This document shows, piece by piece, positions 58,955-64,000 of a stretch of DNA of 64,000 nt. The stretch spans positions 124,001 through 188,000 of the forward strand of contig NZ_JAVHJU010000076.1 in the NCBI RefSeq assembly GCF_031082405.1, read 5' to 3'. The notes beneath the pieces are model-generated. The model saw only the letters and a program-made list of their open reading frames with translations. It was not told where the DNA came from and ran no database searches. Position 1 is the stretch's first letter, and the number at the start of each line of letters is the position of its first letter. A program made the position numbers and the translations under genes. Origin of the DNA: Amycolatopsis sp. A133 (lineage in GTDB: Bacteria; Actinomycetota; Actinomycetes; Mycobacteriales; Pseudonocardiaceae).

Positions 58955-60823
58955 CTACTCTTCGTCACGGCGCCCAAGGCGGCCCAGCACGCGCTTCAGC
59001 TCTTCGGGATCCTTGAGCCTTTCGAGCTCGGCGACCTCGGCCGGCACCGGTCCGGCGGGCGGCGGTGCGGCGACCGGACGGCCGAGGACCGGCGCCCCGT
59101 CCGCACCGGAGGTCCAGGCCCCCGGCTCGACCTCGAGGAACTTCGCCGGATCGCGTTCCCGCTCCGGCTCCTGCCCGGCCGCGCCGGGGAACGCCGACCC
59201 CAGGTACCCGCCGGCGGCGGAGTGGTCCCCGGCCACCCGCGGCGAGCCGGGCACCCCCGGTCCCACGGGCGGCACCCCCGCGGCCGTGGCGTCGAGACTT
59301 CCGCTGACCGGCTGGAACGCCGGCGAAGCGGGCAAGGCACCGGGCCCGCGCGGCACCCCGGCAGCGGGCTCGTGCCCCCCGAACCCGCCCGGCGACGGCG
59401 ACCCGGGAAGCGGCCCGTGCCCCGACGCGGCCGGTGCCGTGGGAAAAGCGGGCCCCGCCGCAGTGGGAGTGGCGGGGAACGCCGGTGCCGCGGGCGCGGT
59501 CGCCGGCAGCGCGGGGGCAGCCGGGGTGCCGGGCGCCGGGGCGGCCGGAACCCCGGGCGCGGTCACCGAGGCCCCGTGGACGGCCGGAGCCACCTGCGCA
59601 GCCGAAGCCGAGGCCGGAGCCAGGTGACCGGCAGGTGCAGAAGCCACGCCCGGAGCCGGGTGACCGGCCGGTGCGGCGGCCGCATGAACAGCCGGCGCCG
59701 AAGCCACCTTCGGGGCCACGTGCTCGGACGGAGCCACCTCCGCAAGCGGTGCCGAGGCCGTGCTCGCTGCCCCGTGGCCGGCCGGTGCCGCGGCCGTCAC
59801 CGGAGCTGCGTGGGCGGTCGGCTCCGCCACGGCCTCGATGGTCTTCGCGGCCCGCGGCGCCGCTTCCCGCGCGTGCTCACCTTCCGGCGCAGAAGTCGTG
59901 GGCACCTTCTCCGTCGCCGACGCGGGCTCGTCGTCGCGGCCGGGCTCCGGCGCGCACCCGTCGGACTTCTCCCCGAGCACCTCCTTGCGCCTCCCCCGGC
60001 CTGGACGAGCGGTCTCCTTCCTCCCCACCGACGGCCGTCCCAGCACCGCCGCCGCCACCGCGTCCGTCTCCGCCTGCGCAGACCCCGCGGCCGGAGCCGG
60101 AGCCACCGTGCGGCCGAGCACCACCGCACCCCCGGACGGCGCCGCCGGGGCAGACCCCGGCTCCACCCCGGCGGCCCGCGCGATCCGGCCCTGCACGCCC
60201 GGGTGCGCCAACGCCGCCGACGGCGCGAACCCGCCGCCGGCCGCTCCGCCGCCGCTCGGGTACTGCTCCTGACCGGACGGCCGCCACCCGGGCCCGGTCT
60301 GCGGCTCGCCACCGGCCGGCACACCACCCGGCGGGTTCGACGTCGACGGCACCTCGGTGCCCGCGCCCGGCACCGGGGTCAGCACCGCAACCAGGTCCCG
60401 GTACGCCGTGCCGAGGTCGTAGAGCACCTGGCGGGCGGCCTCGAGGTCGCCCTGGCGGTTCTGCGCGCGCAGGTCGTGCACGCGCTGGCGGGCCTGGGTC
60501 AGCGCGTCCCCGGCGCGGCGCAGCACCGCTCCGTAGCCGGGGTCCGCCATGGCGTGCACGACGGCTCCGGTGCGGCCGGACACCTCGCGGACGACCTCGT
60601 CGAACGCCTCCGCGATCCGGCCGGACCACGCTTCCCACAGGTGGCGGGTCTGGGCGCCGAGGTCGTCCTGCAGCTGCTCGAACCGCGCCATCGCGGTGTC
60701 GAACGCCGCGGCGCGCTCGTAGAACGCGTCCGGGCTCACCTCCTCGACCAGCTGGGCGAGCTGGTCGAACGTCAGGGTCTGCAGGTCGGGGTCGAGGACC
60801 GGCGGCGGTTCGGGTGCGCCCAC
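58955..60823 (-). CDS. Type VII secretion substrate-like protein, Ala/Pro-rich
   Basis: A 622-residue protein. The N-terminal 150 residues form a helical WXG100/PPE-like region with a W-S-G turn (L-W-E-A-W-S-G-R-I-A-E-A-F) and a long helical partner (A-R-Q-R-V-H-D-L-R-A-Q-N). Residues 160-560 are Ala/Pro/Gly-rich and disordered. V-L-G-R occurs three times, the last in E-P-G-A-W then P-V-L-G-R-P near the end, followed by a charged helix (E-L-E-R-L-K-D-P-E-E-L-K-R-V). Probably secreted by an ESX system or acting at it; no ESX core gene is in the window. Three bases separate it from the upstream gene. Confidence 0.8.
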   Translation of the reverse strand: MGAPEPPPVLDPDLQTLTFDQLAQLVEEVSPDAFYERAAAFDTAMARFEQLQDDLGAQTRHLWEAWSGRIAEAFDEVVREVSGRTGAVVHAMADPGYGAVLRRAGDALTQARQRVHDLRAQNRQGDLEAARQVLYDLGTAYRDLVAVLTPVPGAGTEVPSTSNPPGGVPAGGEPQTGPGWRPSGQEQYPSGGGAAGGGFAPSAALAHPGVQGRIARAAGVEPGSAPAAPSGGAVVLGRTVAPAPAAGSAQAETDAVAAAVLGRPSVGRKETARPGRGRRKEVLGEKSDGCAPEPGRDDEPASATEKVPTTSAPEGEHAREAAPRAAKTIEAVAEPTAHAAPVTAAAPAGHGAASTASAPLAEVAPSEHVAPKVASAPAVHAAAAPAGHPAPGVASAPAGHLAPASASAAQVAPAVHGASVTAPGVPAAPAPGTPAAPALPATAPAAPAFPATPTAAGPAFPTAPAASGHGPLPGSPSPGGFGGHEPAAGVPRGPGALPASPAFQPVSGSLDATAAGVPPVGPGVPGSPRVAGDHSAAGGYLGSAFPGAAGQEPERERDPAKFLEVEPGAWTSGADGAPVLGRPVAAPPPAGPVPAEVAELERLKDPEELKRVLGRLGRRDEE

Positions 60824-60826
60824 CGC

Positions 60827-63370
60827 TCAGTTCCTGCCCAGCACGTGGCTGCGCGGCTCGTCGCTGTCCTCGCCGCCCCACGCACCCTGCTCGGCCTGCA
60901 TCCAGATCTGCGGCTCTCGCTCCTTTTCGCCCTGGGCGCCGCCGCCACCGCCCATGCCGCCCATCCCGCCCATGGGCCCCATCGGGGCGCCGGCCGCGCC
61001 GGGGGCCGCCGGGGCTTGCGCGGACGCGGCCGGTGCGAGGGGGCCGCCCTGGGTGTTGACGCCGCCGCCCTGGAACGGCTGCGTGTCGAACTTGCCCGGG
61101 GCGGGTCCTTCGCCGGCGAGGGGGCCACCCAGCCCGGTGGTCGCGCCGCCGCCGGTGACCGGTCCCGCCGATGTCGCGGGCAGGCCGGGGCCGCCCCCGG
61201 GGCCGCCACCGGCACCGCCGCCCAGGCCGCCCTGCGGCGCCTTGAACTGCGGTTCACCCGGCTTGAGGAAGTCGTGGAGGGCGGAGGTGCCGTCGGTCCC
61301 CCCGATGCCGTCGATGGCCTTGTTCACCGCGTCCTTCGCGTTGGCGAGCGCCTGCCGCTCGGCGGGGGTGTCGTCGGGCTGGCACAGGGCGTCGATCGCC
61401 TTGGCGGCCTCGTCCTTCGCGTGCTGCACGGCTTGGTCGTGCTCGGGGCCGCTCAGCTCCGGGGTGTCGTTGAGCTCCCCGATCGCCTTGTCCGCCGCGG
61501 CCTTGGCCGCGTCGAGGGCGTGCCGGCGCTGCGGGTCGTCCCCGGCGGCGCCCAGGCCGTCGATCGCCTTGTCCGCGGCGTTCTTCGCGTCCTGGACCTG
61601 CTGGAAGTGCTCGGGAGCGGCGGCTTTGTCGATCGCGTCGCTCATCGCGGCCTTGGCGTCCTCGAGCGCCTGCTTGCGTTCGGGGTCGTCGGTCTGGCCG
61701 ATGAGGTCGTCGATCGCCTTCTGCGCTTCGTGCTTGGCGTCGAGCAGGCCGGCGCGCTCCTGCGGGTCGGCGGCGCCGGGCCCGTCGGTCGCCTCCGGGT
61801 CGCCCAGGCCGTCGAGCGCGTCGGAGGCGGCCTGCTTGGCGTCCTCCAGCGCCTGTTTCCGGGCCTCGGAGTCGCCCGGCTCGGCCAGGTCGTCGATCGC
61901 CTTGCCGGCCGCGTCCTTCGCCGCTTCGATGCCCTCTTCGGCCGGGCCGCCGGTCAGCTGCCCCGGCGCGTCCGCCGGGCTGCCGAGCCCGTCGATGGCG
62001 TCCTCCGCGGCCTTCTTCGCGTCTTCCAGTGCCTTCTTGCGCTTCGGGTCGTCCGTCTTCCCGGCGAGACCGTCGATCGCTTTGCCCGCCGCGTTCTTCG
62101 CATCGGTCAGCGCCTGCTGGGCGGTGGGGTCGATCCCGCCCACCGCACCCGGGGACGGCGTGTCCGCCGGGCTGCCGGGCCCGGTCGCCGACGGCTGGCC
62201 GGTGAGCCCGTCGATCGCTCCCTGCGCGGCCTGCTTGGCGTCCTGCAGCGCCTGCTGCCGGGCCGGATCGGTTGTCTGCGCGGTCAGGCCGTCGATCGCG
62301 TCGCCCGCGGCCTGCTTCGCCCCCGCGAGGGCCTGCTGCTGCTCCGGGGTCATCCGGCCCAGGCCGGGTGCGCCTTCCTGCCCCGCACCCGGCGTCGCCT
62401 GCGGATCACCCGGCGTCTCGCCCGGCTTGACGGACTCGTACGCCGGCTTCAGCGGCCCCGCCTGCAGCGGCGTTCCCTGGCCCTGGGTCGTCTCCCCCGG
62501 CGTGGCCGGGTTCACCCCGGCGTAGGCGTTCTGCTGCGGGGTGTTCGTCGTCGGCGTGGCGGACTGCGAGTTCAGCTGCGAGTTCTCCACCGTCGGCTGC
62601 AGTGTCGGGGTCTCGGACGGCTTCGCGTTCGGGTCCAGCCCGGCCCCGATCCGCTGCTGCACACTGCCCTGGGGCGCGGCGGTGGTCGTGTCCCCGTCGG
62701 AGATGTAGAGCGGCACGAGGTCCGCCGCGCGGCTGTTGTACTGCCCGCCGAGCGCTCCCAGCGCGTTCTGCAGGTCCTTCAGCAGGGCCGTGTCCATGTT
62801 GGTCTTCATGGTGTTGAGGTCGGTGGTGACCTGCGCGTAGATGTTCGTCACCTGCTGGCTGGTCTGCGCCGCGGCGACCTGCGTCTGCGCGGTCGTGACG
62901 ATCGAGTTCGTCAGCTGCGTCCGCGTCGACGTCGACGCGGTGTGGATCTGCCACCAGCTGTCCGCGAAGGACTGGACGGCGTGGCCGACGTTGCCCATCG
63001 TCGTTCCGAACTGCTTCTTCATCAGGGTGTCGTAGACTTCTTCACTGGTCTTGAGGATCGCGGTGGCGTACTTCCCGAACGCCTCGCCCGCGGTTCCCTC
63101 CAGGGCGTCCTTGACGGCCTTGATCTGCTTGGCGAAGTTCTCGTTGACGGTGGCGAGCGCCTTTTCCGCGCTTTTCACGTCCTTCTCGATCGCGTACCAC
63201 GCTTCGGCGACGGTGGACTTGCTCGCCCCCGCCTTGGAGCCGTCCGCGTTGTAGACGAGGTCGCTGACGACGGACTCGATCGAGTCCAAAGTGGAGAAGA
63301 AGGCCGGGTCCAGCGTGGGCGCGGCCCCCGAGTACTGACCGACCAGCGGCGCGCCTGGGGAATCGGGCAT
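60827..63370 (-). CDS. Type VII secretion substrate-like protein with helical repeats
   Basis: An 847-residue protein. N-terminal helices (1-240) resemble ESX substrates (V-A-E-A-W-Y-A-I-E-K-D-V; L-E-G-T-A-G-E-A-F; F-A-D-S-W-W-Q-I-H). A Thr/Pro/Gln linker (240-335) follows. Residues about 340-700 hold about twelve repeats of the type A-L-x-D-A-K-x-A-A-x-x-A-I-D-G-L. The end is Gly/Pro/Met-rich and finishes with E-Q-G-A-W, then S-H-V-L-G-R-N. There is one Cys in the whole protein (D-A-L-C-Q). ATG 63370 is 89 bp after the EspC-like gene. Function unknown; a surface or conduit role is likely. Confidence 0.82.
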   Translation of the reverse strand: MPDSPGAPLVGQYSGAAPTLDPAFFSTLDSIESVVSDLVYNADGSKAGASKSTVAEAWYAIEKDVKSAEKALATVNENFAKQIKAVKDALEGTAGEAFGKYATAILKTSEEVYDTLMKKQFGTTMGNVGHAVQSFADSWWQIHTASTSTRTQLTNSIVTTAQTQVAAAQTSQQVTNIYAQVTTDLNTMKTNMDTALLKDLQNALGALGGQYNSRAADLVPLYISDGDTTTAAPQGSVQQRIGAGLDPNAKPSETPTLQPTVENSQLNSQSATPTTNTPQQNAYAGVNPATPGETTQGQGTPLQAGPLKPAYESVKPGETPGDPQATPGAGQEGAPGLGRMTPEQQQALAGAKQAAGDAIDGLTAQTTDPARQQALQDAKQAAQGAIDGLTGQPSATGPGSPADTPSPGAVGGIDPTAQQALTDAKNAAGKAIDGLAGKTDDPKRKKALEDAKKAAEDAIDGLGSPADAPGQLTGGPAEEGIEAAKDAAGKAIDDLAEPGDSEARKQALEDAKQAASDALDGLGDPEATDGPGAADPQERAGLLDAKHEAQKAIDDLIGQTDDPERKQALEDAKAAMSDAIDKAAAPEHFQQVQDAKNAADKAIDGLGAAGDDPQRRHALDAAKAAADKAIGELNDTPELSGPEHDQAVQHAKDEAAKAIDALCQPDDTPAERQALANAKDAVNKAIDGIGGTDGTSALHDFLKPGEPQFKAPQGGLGGGAGGGPGGGPGLPATSAGPVTGGGATTGLGGPLAGEGPAPGKFDTQPFQGGGVNTQGGPLAPAASAQAPAAPGAAGAPMGPMGGMGGMGGGGGAQGEKEREPQIWMQAEQGAWGGEDSDEPRSHVLGRN
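61290..62350 (-). repeat. About twelve coding repeats (A-K-x-A-A-x-x-A-I-D-G-L)
   Basis: Units of 23-46 codons share a helical core such as A-L-E-D-A-K-K-A-A-E-D-A-I-D-G-L and differ mainly in the linkers (T-D-D-P-E-R-K, P-A-D-A-P). Some units are shorter or have D-L or E-L in place of G-L. The pattern is close to a helical hairpin array. Confidence 0.8.
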
Positions 63371-63459
63371 GACGGAGATCCTTTTCTGGCCGGCCGGCCG
63401 CCGGGCCGGCGGACGCGGGGTTCACGCGGACCGGCCCGGCGCTCGCCGGGCGCGGGACT

Positions 63460-63918
63460 TCAGGTGGTGACCTGGTCGTTCAGGTTGTCGTTGTACCCGT
63501 CACCGTCGGTCGGGCGGTTGTAGCTGAAGCCGGTGTGCTGGGTGTCCGGCGTGTAGTTGTGCTGCTCGGTTTCGGTTTTGCCGTCGAACGTGTGGACCGC
63601 GCCGACGACCGCGCCCTCGAGTTCGGACATGGCCTTGCTGATCGCCTGGGCGTTGTCGCCGTCGGCGTTCTGGAAGTTCGTCGCGATCCCGTTGAGCTTC
63701 TTCTCCATTTCGTCGAAAGCGAGCTTGAGGTGCTCGGCGTGCGCGACGATCGCGTTGCGGCGGTCGTCCACGACCCGCTCCAGCCACACGGCGAGCTTGA
63801 ACTTGCCCGCGTTGGGCCAGTGGTGCTTGAGCGCCTCGAAGGCGCTCATGTCGTCCATGAGACCACCGATCTTGCCCGCGGCGGTCTTGATGGCTTCGGC
63901 ATCGAACTTCGTCGACAC
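63460..63918 (-). CDS. Small WXG100/EspC-like secreted protein
   Basis: A 152-residue helical protein: T-A-A-G-K-I-G-G-L-M-D-D-M near the start, H-H-W-P-N-A-G-K-F as the turn, then a long helix (H-A-E-H-L-K-L-A-F-D-E-M-E) and a disordered polar tail (N-Y-T-P-D-T-Q-H-T-G). Family members are secreted by type VII systems. GTG 63918 has AGGAG seven bases before it. First gene of a run of three. Confidence 0.8.
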   Translation of the reverse strand: MSTKFDAEAIKTAAGKIGGLMDDMSAFEALKHHWPNAGKFKLAVWLERVVDDRRNAIVAHAEHLKLAFDEMEKKLNGIATNFQNADGDNAQAISKAMSELEGAVVGAVHTFDGKTETEQHNYTPDTQHTGFSYNRPTDGDGYNDNLNDQVTT

Positions 63919-63967
63919 GGCAACTCCTTGCTTTCCACGAGGGCCGCCGGGGGCGGCGGGGGGCCGC

Positions 63968-63998
63968 GGTGTGCCGGGCGGGAAACGCCCGGCACACC
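63968..63998. terminator. 13-bp hairpin at the right edge
   Basis: GGTGTGCCGGGCG and CGCCCGGCACACC flank the loop GGAAA. It lies upstream of the EspC-like start, so it is probably the terminator of a neighbouring gene beyond the window. Confidence 0.65.
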
Positions 63999-64000
63999 GA

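Noticed and set aside
61290-62350. CRISPR-like array
   Set aside because: The repeats are in-frame coding repeats of variable length with no regular spacers and no cas genes.
59434-62525. Long plus-strand frames across the type VII proteins
   Set aside because: Shadow frames of the Ala/Pro-rich and repeat regions; Arg/Ser/Pro-rich without recognisable fold or RBS.

Overview
The window is about 70% G+C, has GTG starts and many 4-base ATGA/GTGA gene overlaps, and carries type VII secretion (ESX) type proteins, SpoIIE/MEDS/STAS regulators, an F420-type oxidoreductase and a large type I polyketide synthase. This fits a Pseudonocardiaceae actinomycete, possibly Amycolatopsis or a relative. The genus is inferred; no rRNA or tRNA gene was seen.

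Layout. 0-2.3 kb: a sugar ABC transporter solute-binding lipoprotein (cut by the window edge) diverges from a LacI regulator, with two LacI-type operators between them. 2.4-9.2 kb: AraC and GlxA-like regulators, an alpha/beta hydrolase, an HD-domain protein, a Cys-rich protein, a royal-jelly/yellow-type beta-propeller and an AI-2E permease. 9.3-13.9 kb: stress-signalling genes (PAS-GAF-SpoIIE phosphatase, MEDS-ATPase, MEDS-STAS). 14.0-24.6 kb: an envelope region with a fasciclin lipoprotein, a membrane molybdopterin oxidoreductase, a six-gene Asp23/AmaP operon, an intact anti-sigma factor of the RskA type behind a 34-codon relic of its sigma factor, two repetitive secreted proteins and a Tat-exported ferritin-like protein. 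CAATCC-N15/16-(C/G)CGAA(T/C) boxes resembling SigK promoters lie before three of these units, and a CAATCC half-box lies before the fasciclin gene.

24.7-34.7 kb: a second cluster of partner-switching regulators (an 897-residue PAS-GAF-PAS-SpoIIE-ATPase-STAS fusion, two more SpoIIE phosphatases, a STAS antagonist), an ECF sigma factor with a SnoaL-like tail and a reductase. 34.8-35.7 kb: a purine-rich leader with no convincing gene ends in a 15-bp hairpin just before the RBS of a MerR-like gene. 35.8-44.1 kb: a serine hydrolase with a perfect 12-bp palindrome at its promoter, an IS30-HTH/MarR fusion regulator, a decayed histidine kinase with a truncated lipoprotein, MarR, a K+ channel, DUF6292, a second DHFR-like reductase and AraC. 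44.2-45.3 kb: two broken genes, one a frameshifted acyltransferase domain.

45.3-58.9 kb: a probable biosynthetic gene cluster on the minus strand. An MFS exporter, a single-module highly reducing polyketide synthase fused to an alpha/beta hydrolase, an LLM flavin oxidoreductase, an FAD monooxygenase and a GH26-like lipoprotein form one tightly packed operon, with a LuxR regulator upstream. 58.9-64 kb: three linked type VII secretion substrate-like genes, one with about twelve helical repeats; two share a C-terminal G-A-W...V-L-G-R motif.

As a whole this is an accessory, envelope- and stress-oriented region with several relics (sigma factor, kinase, acyltransferase, LuxR tail), which suggests repeated gain and loss. 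The most notable signal is the orphaned SigK/RskA-like circuit.
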